Notes under the pieces: model-generated
The model's database searches: none
Told to the model about the DNA's origin: nothing
The model's input: the letters and a program-made list of their open reading frames with translations, nothing else
Origin: Gracilimonas halophila
GTDB lineage: Bacteria; Bacteroidota; Rhodothermia; Balneolales; Balneolaceae
DNA length: 64,000 nucleotides
Direction of reading: 5' to 3'
Assembly (NCBI RefSeq): GCF_042684365.1
Contig: NZ_JBHULI010000002.1
Location: 248,001 to 312,000 of the forward strand
Part shown: positions 1 through 8,404 of the stretch, in pieces
Numbering within the stretch: the first letter of the stretch is position 1
Layout: the number at the start of each line of letters is the position of its first letter
Position numbers and translations under genes: made by a program

Positions 1-249
1 GGCAATAGCACCCTCAGTTGTAACTTTTTGAGTAAGGATCTCACGATTCATGGCCTTCAGGAACCTGCCGTCAGAGTGAAAGTGATGGGAGAGATATTCC
101 TTTTTCGTCTCTACTCCGCTTCCTTCCAGTATCAGGGCATCATTAGCCAATAAATTGCTGGCGGTTTCAGAGTCATTATCTATGATCGCTGTTTTAAAAT
201 CTTCTAACGCCATTAATACGTTTGTTTTTGGCTGGTTCGTTTGAGCCAT
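1..249 (-). CDS. NTF2-like/SnoaL-type secreted protein (3' end outside window, 5' end frameshifted)
   Basis: The visible part starts MAQTNQPKTN and reads as an alpha+beta NTF2-like (DUF4440/SnoaL) fold: an N-terminal helix with MALEDFKTAIIDND, then a segment ending in DALILEGSG. It runs off the left edge. The ATG at 249 is probably not the original start. A better signal peptide begins with an ATG at 302 (MKSLIKITGILF) and would join LLSGTVMAQ in the other frame if the run of six T (minus strand, 266-271) had seven. The gene follows the DUF2231 gene at the end of the cus operon, where NTF2-like proteins are often found in Bacteroidota. Periplasmic location is inferred from the split signal peptide; no function is known to me. 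Confidence 0.7.
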   Translation of the reverse strand, partial: MAQTNQPKTNVLMALEDFKTAIIDNDSETASNLLANDALILEGSGVETKKEYLSHHFHSDGRFLKAMNREILTQKVTTEGAIA

Positions 250-318
250 TACAGTTCCCGAGAGCAAAAAAGTATACCAGTTATCTTTATAAGTGATTTC
301 ATAAGGTTGTTTTTTTGT

Positions 319-1389
319 TTAAAGTTGAGTCATTTCAATTTGAGAGAGCAGTACTGTGCCACTTCCCTGTAGCTTTAGTCCCACATTACCCCTTTCCGGG
401 GCATCCCCGTGGCCGTGTACTTTCATTTCACGGTTCACATACCCCCGAAAATGAGTTCCGTCTCCAACAACACGCAGGAATAATTCTCCATTGACTTTAA
501 ATGTACCTTCTTGAAATATGATTTCGTCTCCATTTTGGATTCTTCCCTGACGCATCATTCCATCTGAACTAAGAGATACAAAATCATAATTATTTGCGTC
601 CTGTAAATGATGAACAAGTTCTACTTTTCCATCTAGATCATCTAAGTTGAGATTGTAATCAACCTGTACATCCTGGAACGAGTCATGGGTCACAAACAAG
701 TTTGCTTGTTCTGAAGCTTTAAGGCGAAGTAGTGGAGATTCTGCTGAAATTATTGCCGGATTTAAGTCTTGAACAGAACCTTCCACCCAATGAAAGTTAG
801 TGATGAGATCACTGACCGAATTTGAGTTTATGTTCCAGGTCCAGTCCCCATTTCCTTTAGTAACAAAAGATGAAACGGTTGAAGTGCTATCCATTGGTAC
901 AGGTGATTCAGGTTCTTCCTGTTGCAAAAGTTGTCCCGTTCCTGCTCCGTATCCGAAGACCATTTTTCCACCGTATTCCGCGGTTTCAAACACCATAAAC
1001 AATCCCGGTAAAACCGTTATGAAAGCTACTATCTTAAAGCTGTTCTTTTCAAAAAGATCAAACCAGTGAAAAGCAATCCTTAGTATTGAATAAAGAATAA
1101 AGAACCAGAGCAGATATTGAGCCCAGTCGGCATGTTCACTGAGTACAGATTGGGCTTCAGTTGGAAGAAAAACAGTATCTGCGGCTATAGTTCCGGTATA
1201 ATAGGTAATTCCGGCGCATATAGTTCCTGTGACATACAGGATCGTATTTTTGGTTTCATCCCACCATTTTTCAGGAATAAAAAAGGTAATAAGGTTTGCG
1301 AATGCGGTGATCACTAACAGTGCAATTGGAAAGTGCACAATTAGTGGGTGAATGTTTGGAGCCCAATCGGGAATTAGTAGTGATTCCAT
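319..1389 (-). CDS. DUF2231 membrane protein with C-terminal jelly-roll-like domain
   Basis: Residues 1-150 contain four hydrophobic helices and begin with the DUF2231 signature around NIHPLIVHFPIALL. The family consists of small inner-membrane proteins, often beside metal or haem genes, with no established activity. A linker rich in E, P, S and T (residues 155-175) leads to a C-terminal domain of about 180 residues with alternating beta strands, resembling the concanavalin-like folds of DUF1080 proteins. It would sit in the periplasm. The gene lies 83 bp downstream of the CusB-like gene on the same strand, so co-transcription with the efflux operon is likely. Family assignment of the N-terminal half is good; the fold of the C-terminal half is inference. 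Confidence 0.75.
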   Translation of the reverse strand: MESLLIPDWAPNIHPLIVHFPIALLVITAFANLITFFIPEKWWDETKNTILYVTGTICAGITYYTGTIAADTVFLPTEAQSVLSEHADWAQYLLWFFILYSILRIAFHWFDLFEKNSFKIVAFITVLPGLFMVFETAEYGGKMVFGYGAGTGQLLQQEEPESPVPMDSTSTVSSFVTKGNGDWTWNINSNSVSDLITNFHWVEGSVQDLNPAIISAESPLLRLKASEQANLFVTHDSFQDVQVDYNLNLDDLDGKVELVHHLQDANNYDFVSLSSDGMMRQGRIQNGDEIIFQEGTFKVNGELFLRVVGDGTHFRGYVNREMKVHGHGDAPERGNVGLKLQGSGTVLLSQIEMTQL

Positions 1390-1472
1390 AATTAATTTTT
1401 AGCGTTTGTTTAATTGACTATAAATAGTTGCCGAAGCTTAATTAGTTATAACTAACATCATTTATTGAATTG

Positions 1473-3152
1473 TCAATTCATCTGCTCAACAGTCTCTCCA
1501 CAGTTGTGCATTTGAGTGCCATAAAAAGGGTTTTCAATATTTTCTTTGTCACTTATCCAGGTGCTTCCACCATCGTACATAGGACAGTATTGTTTAAATA
1601 ATTTTCCTTCATACCCTTCTTCCTCAACCCGAGTAATTAACATTTCCGAGATGGACTTAAATTCCGCTCGGAGTTCCTCGATGTCACTGAAGTCATCTTT
1701 TGTAAATGAGGTAACCTGTTCTTGTGCAGATTCAAAGTCATCGTTGGAAAGAGCTTCTCGCAGTTTCAGGTATTTCGGAATCAACATCTTCAGATCTCCC
1801 TGCATTTGGAGGCCGGAATGATCTTCTGTTTGCTCTATTTCAGAATCATCACTTTCCATATCACCGTGATTGTGAGCTCCCTGATTGTTTCCGGTTCCCG
1901 GCTCGCGGTTCATCATACTGAGTTTATCAGAAAGCTGGGCGGCAGCATCCACTTTAAAGGTTCCGTTAGTCACCACTCTTTCTCCCGGCTCCAGCCCGGA
2001 CTCGATGACGTAATCATTTCCGGCACGCGAGCCCAATAATACTTCGCGTGCTTCAAAAGCCGGGATGTCACCTTGTGATACATCTACAAAAACAATGGAA
2101 CGCTTGCCAGTCCACATAACAGCCGATCTTGGAACCAGCAGTTTTTCTGTTTGGGCTGAACCGGATGAGATCACGCCTTCCGCAAACATACCGGGCTTCA
2201 TTCGAGTGTTGGGGTTATTTGTGACAACACGGACTTTTACCGTGCGTGAATCAGTATTCAGGAAAGGCTCAATAAAATCGACTTCTCCGCTAAAAGTTTG
2301 GCTGCCTAAAGAGGAAACCTGAAACTCAACTTCATCACCCTTCGAAAGCCCACCGATAGCGGATTCATAAGCCTCAAACTCGATCCAAACATCGGAAAGA
2401 TCCGCAATCCGATACATTGCCATACCTTCCATAATATGATCTTCCCTGGAAATGCTGATCTCTGATACATAGCCGGAAACAGGAGCAAAGAAATCTAGCT
2501 CCTCCATCACCTCACCGGATCGCTCGATCTGATCTATGGTTTCTTCCGGGAATTCCCAAAGCATCAGCTTACGTCGCGCAGACTCATACAGCCGCGGATT
2601 TTGCTCTTTGAATCGGGCCGTTTCCAGTAATTCCCTTTGAGCTGTTATGAGCTCAGGAGAATAAATGGAGGCTAGTCGCTGTCCTTTACGGACATAATCG
2701 CCTGAAAAATCAACATATAACTCCCGAACACGTCCGGGGAAATGAGCGGTAATATTAGAAACCAAATTTTGATTTACTACAACTTTCCCCGGGAGTCGGG
2801 TTTCTTTAACCGGGATTCCCAGCCGCACATCTGAGGTCTGAATATCTGCCAAAGCCATGGCGGCTTGCGAAATCCTCACGGCATTGGGGTTTTGGACTGA
2901 GCCGTCATCTTCGTCTAACTCATTAGCAGGAATTAATTCCATTCCACATATTGGGCAATCCCCCGGTTCATTTTCACGTACTTGCGGATGCATGCTACAT
3001 GTGTACACAATGTTTCCTTCTTCATCCGTATGTGTTTCTGCTATATGTTCCTCCAAAGACTGAGGCTCAGATGTTCCTCCAAAGAATAAATATCCGAGAA
3101 AGAGTCCACCCAATAGCAGTCCGGAGTAAATAAGTATGTTTTTAGTTTTCAT
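1473..3152 (-). CDS. cusB: CusB-type RND efflux periplasmic adaptor with metal-binding N- and C-terminal modules
   Basis: This membrane-fusion protein links the inner-membrane pump to the outer-membrane channel in heavy-metal (Cu/Ag-type) export. An N-terminal signal anchor (IYSGLLLGGLFLGYLFFG) is followed by a heavy-metal-binding domain with CSMHPQV and CPICGMEL near residues 50-75. Next come the barrel-sandwich/alpha-hairpin (LYVDFSGDYVRKGQRL) and beta-barrel domains. The tail (about residues 430-555) is a DUF3347-like domain with CPM and a late HNCGE motif. I chose the ATG at 3152 (MKTKNIL) because the 15 codons upstream come from an intergenic repeat. Order in the operon is CusA, TolC, CusB. 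The double metal-binding ends suggest metal capture or hand-off to the pump. Confidence 0.93.
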   Translation of the reverse strand: MKTKNILIYSGLLLGGLFLGYLFFGGTSEPQSLEEHIAETHTDEEGNIVYTCSMHPQVRENEPGDCPICGMELIPANELDEDDGSVQNPNAVRISQAAMALADIQTSDVRLGIPVKETRLPGKVVVNQNLVSNITAHFPGRVRELYVDFSGDYVRKGQRLASIYSPELITAQRELLETARFKEQNPRLYESARRKLMLWEFPEETIDQIERSGEVMEELDFFAPVSGYVSEISISREDHIMEGMAMYRIADLSDVWIEFEAYESAIGGLSKGDEVEFQVSSLGSQTFSGEVDFIEPFLNTDSRTVKVRVVTNNPNTRMKPGMFAEGVISSGSAQTEKLLVPRSAVMWTGKRSIVFVDVSQGDIPAFEAREVLLGSRAGNDYVIESGLEPGERVVTNGTFKVDAAAQLSDKLSMMNREPGTGNNQGAHNHGDMESDDSEIEQTEDHSGLQMQGDLKMLIPKYLKLREALSNDDFESAQEQVTSFTKDDFSDIEELRAEFKSISEMLITRVEEEGYEGKLFKQYCPMYDGGSTWISDKENIENPFYGTQMHNCGETVEQMN

Positions 3153-3168
3153 GATTTTGAGTTTTGGG

Positions 3169-3211
3169 TCGTGAGTATTGAGTATTGAGTTTCTCACGAC
3201 TCAATACTCAC
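3169..3211. repeat. Intergenic inverted repeat with two mutually exclusive hairpins
   Basis: GTGAGTATTGAGT at 3171-3183 is perfectly complementary to ACTCAATACTCAC at 3199-3211. TCGTGAG at 3169-3175 is complementary to CTCACGA at 3193-3199, so two alternative stems compete for the same bases. ATTGAGT and CTCACTA units also recur in tandem. The element fills the gap between the TolC-like and CusB-like genes. Such AT-rich ATTGAGT repeats are common between genes in Bacteroidota; whether this one has a role is unknown. Confidence 0.6.
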
Positions 3212-3220
3212 TACTCACTA

Positions 3221-4555
3221 CTAATTATTTAGATTTAAATTTTTTTTTCCGGTTAGGTAATCGATATATGCCGCCGCTTTATGTTGTACCGTTCTGGACT
3301 GAATGCGTTTGAGTTGGTATTCCAGTTTTTTGCGCTGCATCCGCAGAATCTCCTCAAAATCTGAACTGTCGGAGGAATAGGATTCCATCATAATGTCGAT
3401 GGCCTGAGTGATGCGTTGAATTTGTTTTTGGTTATAAAGGGTGAATTTTCTCTGGGCATCTTCGTAGTCCCGCAAGGATGCATCCAATTCAGTTTGCAGT
3501 GAATTTTCTCGGGAGGAGATCTGAAATTGGACATCCTGAATGTTTCGTTCAGACTGTTGTACTTTGGCGTTATTCTTTTTCCCAAAAAGGGGCACTTTGA
3601 ATCCGGCCATAACCATAAGTGCATCCTCTCCGCTGTTAGCCACGTTCGGCATATCGGTCTCACCGGTAAAGATGTAATCCACACCTAGTTTGATGCCCGG
3701 TCTATTCTGCTTTTGAGCCAGTGATCTCATTTCTTTGGAAGAGGCTTCCTGATATCGGAGTCGGTTTAAATTGGGATTTTGTTGCTGAATTTGAGCCATA
3801 AGTTCCTCCCGGGAATTAATTTCAGTTTCTCCCAAAGAATCAGGCAATATGATCTTCGAGCTCTCACTACGGTTCAGTAACTCATTCATTCTTTGAAGCA
3901 AGACCTCCCGATTGTCTTGTAATAATTCGATCTGAATATTAAGATCCTCTTCTTCAATTTGAGCTCGCAACACATCAACTTGAGTGGCACGATCGGTTTC
4001 ATAACGAGACAAACTCAATTCCACCAGGGAATTCAGGATCATTTGGTTTTCTTTAGCTAAGCGAATGCTTTCATCGAGTTCATAGATCTCCAGAAGTGTT
4101 TGCTCAACTTGCAGAAAGATGCGATTCCGGCTTTCCTGAAAGGATTCAAAGGATGCTTTTGCCCGGATATCAGAAACCGAGCGTTGATCTCTCAGAGAGC
4201 CAAACCAAGGCAGCATTTGTGAAACGGATATTCGCCCTTGCTGCGGTCCCAATCTTGTCTCTATGGGTTTGATGAAATAAGAAAATGAAACCTCCGGGTC
4301 AGGCAAAGTTCCCATTATGGAGCTTTCTTCCAAAGCCGATAGATACTGCTGGTATTTAGATTTCAGTTCCGGATTGTTTTCGGCTGCTTCTTGCTGGTAA
4401 TCGGCAATGGATTGGGCATAAGTTGTGAAAGGCAGTATAACTAAGACCAACAATGATATTAGTCGCAGAGAATACAATAGGTACGCTGAGTGATTTCTTT
4501 CCTGCTTATTCAATGTTGAATAGTGGATGTTCCTTGATCGCTGTTCTTCTCTCAT
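3221..4555 (-). CDS. TolC-family outer-membrane efflux channel
   Basis: This is the outer-membrane partner of the RND pump. It has the two-fold repeat of long coiled helices typical of the OEP family: residues 50-230 (IADYQQEAAENNPELKSKYQ) and 260-435 (QQQNPNLNRLRYQEASSKEM). The hydrophobic stretch LRLISLLVLVILPFTTYAQ acts as signal peptide. The length of 444 aa is normal. The only ATG overlaps the CusA stop codon (ATGA), implying translational coupling. It leaves about 25 hydrophilic residues before the hydrophobic core of the signal peptide, which is unusual. The extension contains a short TTCAA..TTGAA repeat and may be a recent insertion; true initiation could be at a non-ATG codon nearer the hydrophobic core. 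Confidence 0.9.
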   Translation of the reverse strand: MREEQRSRNIHYSTLNKQERNHSAYLLYSLRLISLLVLVILPFTTYAQSIADYQQEAAENNPELKSKYQQYLSALEESSIMGTLPDPEVSFSYFIKPIETRLGPQQGRISVSQMLPWFGSLRDQRSVSDIRAKASFESFQESRNRIFLQVEQTLLEIYELDESIRLAKENQMILNSLVELSLSRYETDRATQVDVLRAQIEEEDLNIQIELLQDNREVLLQRMNELLNRSESSKIILPDSLGETEINSREELMAQIQQQNPNLNRLRYQEASSKEMRSLAQKQNRPGIKLGVDYIFTGETDMPNVANSGEDALMVMAGFKVPLFGKKNNAKVQQSERNIQDVQFQISSRENSLQTELDASLRDYEDAQRKFTLYNQKQIQRITQAIDIMMESYSSDSSDFEEILRMQRKKLEYQLKRIQSRTVQHKAAAYIDYLTGKKNLNLNN

Positions 4556-7500
4556 TTCAAACTCCGTTTCATTTTAAGTTCTTTCCACATGTAATAAAGC
4601 ACCGGTATCACCAACAAAGTGATAACCTGTAAAAACATCCCGCCTACACTTGGGATTGCCATCGGGACCATGATATCTGCACCGCGGCCGGTGGAGGTGA
4701 GCACGGGCAGCAACGCCAAAATGGTAGTTGCTGTTGTCATCAGTGTGGGACGAATTCTTCGGGTGCTTGCTTCGATCACAATTTCCCTTAACTCAGCCGA
4801 TGTCGTTGGTTTCTTGCGGTCAAAAAGCTGATCAAGATAGGTGGCCATCACCACGCCTCCATCTGCTGCAATGCCAAATAGGGCGATAAAACCGACCCAA
4901 ACGGCCACACTTAAATTCACGGTTCCCATCTGAAAGAGATCGCGAATATTCTGTCCAAATACATCAAAGTTCAGGAACCAACCCTGACCGTAGAGCCAGA
5001 CGAGAAGGAAACCACCTGCCCAGGCCACAAAAATGCTGCTAAAGATCATGGCGGTAGTACTAACTGAACGGAACTGGAAATACATGATCAGAAAAATGAT
5101 AGCCAGAGCAATCGGCAGAATGATACTTAGCCTTTTCTCAGCCCGCACCTGATTTTCATAATTCCCGGCAAACTCAAAGTTGATGCCAGCCGGTATCGTC
5201 AAATTTCCGGAATTCACATTGTCCTGAATTTCACGCCGGGCATTTTCTACCACTTCCACTTCGGCATAGCCGTCGACCTTATCAAAGATCACGTATCCGA
5301 CCAAGAAAGTGTCCTCACTTTTTATAGCCTGTGGGCCCTGTCGGTATTTGATTTCAGCAAGCTGAGCCAATGGAACCTCGGTTCCTGTTTTTGTTGGCAC
5401 TAAGAGTTCACCCAGTGCTTCGGGATCACTTCTCAGCTCCCGTGCAAAACGTACCCGAATGGGGTAGCGCTCGCGTCCTTCAACCGAGGTGGAAACTGCC
5501 ATTCCGCCCACACCCATTGACATGAACTGTTGGGCATCCTGAACTGAAAGTCCATAGCGAGCCAGTTGCTCACGATTCCAATCTACTTCCAGATATGGTT
5601 TTCCCACAATACGCTCAGCAAATACGGAGGACGCTTTTACGCCCTCTGCTTCACGAAGTACTTCTTCTAATTCAAGGCCAAAACGCTCAATTTCGAGCAG
5701 GTCATTCCCTTTTACCTTCACACCCATGGGAGCTCGCATACCGGACTGTAACATCACAAGTCGTGTTTCAATGGGTTGAAGTTTGGGGGCAGAAGTAGTT
5801 CCGGGAATGCGGGAAACGGAAACGATCTCATCCCAAATATCGTCAGGAGATTGAATATAATCTCTCCACTGTCGGTAATACTCCCCGTTTTCATCGGGGA
5901 TCAATTCACCTGTTTCATCTTCCACAAACTCGCCAGCTTCATTTACTTGAAAGCGAATCCGCCGGCCATTTTCATCCGTTTTGTATTCTGATTTATAGAG
6001 TATGATATTCTCGAACATTGAAACCGGGGCAGGGTCTAAAGCTGATTCAGTACGGCCCATTTTACCAACTACTGTTTCGATTTCAGGAATTGCGTTAACA
6101 GCGATATCAATTTTACGCATTACATCCTCGGCTTCTTCCACTCCTGCGTGAGGCATGGTAGTAGGCATCAACAGGAAGGCACCTTCATCGAGGGCGGGCA
6201 TAAATTCCTCTCCAAGTCCGGGAAAGGTTTCGGAGGCGGAATTCCACGCAGAAGTTTGGCGGACATCCAACCCAAAAACATCAAAACTCTTGGCTATAAA
6301 ACCAAAGGTGGTGGCAAAGCCCAGCCAGATCATCACCCCAAGAACCACAAATGCGGATGGGATAGACAGGAAGGCTTTCTTATGGTCCAGGCACCAACCA
6401 ATGATGCCTTGATAATATTTGATGATGAGCCAGAAAGCGGTCAGGATCAAGGCGATCAATATTACAATGAAGATAAGATTTCCGGCAAAAGAAACGGAGG
6501 GGCCAAACGGAAGCCAGTATACTGTTAATAGCCAGGTTACTACAAATACAGACAAGGCATTATTCAAAAACGGAATTCGCTGCCGATAGCTTTCATCTAA
6601 AAAATATCCGGCACCATTGATCAGTCCAAAGCCCAAGATCAAGAATCCACCCCAGCCGGAAAGGGTGAACATAGCGAACAACCCACCTATCACTAACAAT
6701 CCGTTCCAGCTCAGTTTAAATTTTCTATTATTGATCTTAAGCCCGAAGAACCAATGGGCGAAAGGCGGAATGAGTGTGATGGTAATAATGATGGAAGCGA
6801 TCAACGCAAAAGTCTTGGTATAGGCAAGTGGCTTAAAGAGCTTGCCTTCAGCGGCTATCATGGTGAAGACAGGCAGGAAACTCACAATGGTGGTAGTGAT
6901 GGCAGTCAATACCGCTCCGGCTACCTCAACCGTGGCGTTGTAAATCACCTCCAGCAGAGATTCATTTTCTTCCATTTCCTCCATATGCCGAAGCATATTT
7001 TCGGATAGAATCACCCCCATGTCCACAATGGTTCCGATGGCAATGGCAATTCCCGAAAGCGCCACGATGTTAGCGTCCACGCCGAAGTATTTCATAGCTA
7101 TGAAAGTCATAAGTACGGCAATGGGCAGCATGGAAGAGATCAAAACGGAAGTTCGCAGGTTCATCACCATAATGATGATGACAATAATGGTAATCAGAAT
7201 CTGGAGGGAGAGGGCTTCTTCCAGTGTACCCAAAGTTTCATCAATCAGCGTGGATCGGTCATAAAAAGGCACAATGGTAACTTTTGATTCGGAGCCATCA
7301 TCCAGAGTTTTAGAAGGCAGTCCGGCTGATATCTCTTCGATCTGTGCTTTTACATTATCAATTACCTGTTGAGGATTAGCTCCCTGTCGAGCAACCACCA
7401 CGCCGCCTACAGCCTCCGCTCCGGCTTTATCCAATGCGCCTCTTCGCGGAGCCGGCCCCATACTTACAAATCCCACATCCTGAATACGAATGGGTGTATT

Positions 7501-8310
7501 ATCTACCACTTTAACCACGGCCGACTCAAGGTCTTTCAGGTTTTTAATATAGCCCAAGCCTCGCACAAGGTATTCGGCGTTGTTCATCTCTATGGTACGT
7601 GCCCCGGTTTCGGCATTTGCCTTTCGTACGGCATCAATAACTTGTGAAAGAGTAACCTCATAAGTTTTTAATTTGTTGGGGTCGATATCTATCTGGTACT
7701 CTTTAACATATCCCCCGATGGAGGCGACCTCTGCTACACCTTGTGCCCCGGAAAGGCCGTACTTAACATAAAAATCCTGAAGAGAACGCAACTCTTGTGG
7801 ATCCCATCCACCTGCGGGATAACCATTTTCATCCCGACCTTCCAGTGTGTACCAGAAAATCTGTCCCAACGCCGTGGCGTCCGGACCAAGTGCAGGTTTG
7901 GCGGTTTCCGGTAATGTTCCAGCCGGCAGGGAATTCAGCTTTTCCAAGATCCGTGAGCGACTCCAGTAAAACTCCACATCCTCTTCAAAGATCACATAGA
8001 TGCTGGAGAGTCCGGTCATCGACGTACTCCGGACGGTCTTCACCCCGGGTACAGTCAGTAATTGCGTGGTAAGCGGATAGGTTACCTGGTCTTCAATGTC
8101 CTGCGGAGATTGACCTTCCCATTCGGTATAAACGATCTGTTGGTTTTCACCAAGATCAGGGATGGCATCTACGGGCACCGGGTCATTGGGCAGGAAACTC
8201 AGGTTCCAGTTGAAGGGAGCTACAGCAAGTCCCCAGCCTACCAGGACTAGTAATAGCAGTACAGCTGGAAGTTTATTTTCCAGGAAAAACCGGATGGTTT
8301 TGTTTAGCAT
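4552..8310 (-). CDS. cusA: CusA/CzcA-type heavy-metal RND efflux pump
   Basis: Proton-driven trimeric inner-membrane pump that exports metal through the CusB/TolC-like partners encoded next to it. Recognisable features are the N-terminal helix (residues 10-30), porter repeats, the TM4 proton-relay motif IAIGTIVDMGVILSEN with its Asp, and the second-half motif FIALFGIAADGGVVMATY. At 1252 aa it is longer than E. coli CusA (about 1047); the excess is an extra hydrophobic block after the first six helices (about residues 530-680) and an acidic insertion rich in DENG (about 790-830). By eye, the methionine corresponding to CusA M573 is present (RLVMLQSG), while those matching M623 and M672 are not. 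Metal specificity is therefore uncertain. The stop overlaps the TolC-like start. Confidence 0.93.
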   Translation of the reverse strand: MLNKTIRFFLENKLPAVLLLLVLVGWGLAVAPFNWNLSFLPNDPVPVDAIPDLGENQQIVYTEWEGQSPQDIEDQVTYPLTTQLLTVPGVKTVRSTSMTGLSSIYVIFEEDVEFYWSRSRILEKLNSLPAGTLPETAKPALGPDATALGQIFWYTLEGRDENGYPAGGWDPQELRSLQDFYVKYGLSGAQGVAEVASIGGYVKEYQIDIDPNKLKTYEVTLSQVIDAVRKANAETGARTIEMNNAEYLVRGLGYIKNLKDLESAVVKVVDNTPIRIQDVGFVSMGPAPRRGALDKAGAEAVGGVVVARQGANPQQVIDNVKAQIEEISAGLPSKTLDDGSESKVTIVPFYDRSTLIDETLGTLEEALSLQILITIIVIIIMVMNLRTSVLISSMLPIAVLMTFIAMKYFGVDANIVALSGIAIAIGTIVDMGVILSENMLRHMEEMEENESLLEVIYNATVEVAGAVLTAITTTIVSFLPVFTMIAAEGKLFKPLAYTKTFALIASIIITITLIPPFAHWFFGLKINNRKFKLSWNGLLVIGGLFAMFTLSGWGGFLILGFGLINGAGYFLDESYRQRIPFLNNALSVFVVTWLLTVYWLPFGPSVSFAGNLIFIVILIALILTAFWLIIKYYQGIIGWCLDHKKAFLSIPSAFVVLGVMIWLGFATTFGFIAKSFDVFGLDVRQTSAWNSASETFPGLGEEFMPALDEGAFLLMPTTMPHAGVEEAEDVMRKIDIAVNAIPEIETVVGKMGRTESALDPAPVSMFENIILYKSEYKTDENGRRIRFQVNEAGEFVEDETGELIPDENGEYYRQWRDYIQSPDDIWDEIVSVSRIPGTTSAPKLQPIETRLVMLQSGMRAPMGVKVKGNDLLEIERFGLELEEVLREAEGVKASSVFAERIVGKPYLEVDWNREQLARYGLSVQDAQQFMSMGVGGMAVSTSVEGRERYPIRVRFARELRSDPEALGELLVPTKTGTEVPLAQLAEIKYRQGPQAIKSEDTFLVGYVIFDKVDGYAEVEVVENARREIQDNVNSGNLTIPAGINFEFAGNYENQVRAEKRLSIILPIALAIIFLIMYFQFRSVSTTAMIFSSIFVAWAGGFLLVWLYGQGWFLNFDVFGQNIRDLFQMGTVNLSVAVWVGFIALFGIAADGGVVMATYLDQLFDRKKPTTSAELREIVIEASTRRIRPTLMTTATTILALLPVLTSTGRGADIMVPMAIPSVGGMFLQVITLLVIPVLYYMWKELKMKRSLK

Positions 8311-8320
8311 GTTATGGTTA

Positions 8321-8404
8321 TTAGGAATTGGTTAATTGTTAATCATTCGTACGGGCAAAGCCTGTATGAGTGATTTCGATTCAACAAGTAATACCAATTC
8401 CTAA
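8321..8404. repeat. 84-bp MITE/REP-like palindromic element
   Basis: Perfect 12-bp terminal inverted repeats (TTAGGAATTGGT at 8321-8332, ACCAATTCCTAA at 8393-8404) enclose a long hairpin with arms AATCATTCGTACGGGC (8341-8356) and GCCTGTATGAGTGATT (8360-8375) around an AAA loop. The three imperfect positions in the stem would be G-U pairs in plus-strand RNA. It lies in the gap between the secreted Met/His-rich gene and the pump gene, and its right end supplies the stop codon of the former. It looks like a non-autonomous mobile or REP-like element; other copies would be needed to prove that. Confidence 0.55.

Noticed and set aside
3169..3225. Start of a CRISPR array or phage attachment site
   Set aside because: The short ATTGAGT and CTCACTA repeats are adjacent and without spacers; no cas, integrase or tRNA-flanking duplication is found.
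6148..6528. 126-codon open frame antisense to cusA
   Set aside because: Entirely inside the pump gene on the opposite strand; composition (Gly/Lys/Gln-rich) reflects antisense of membrane codons.
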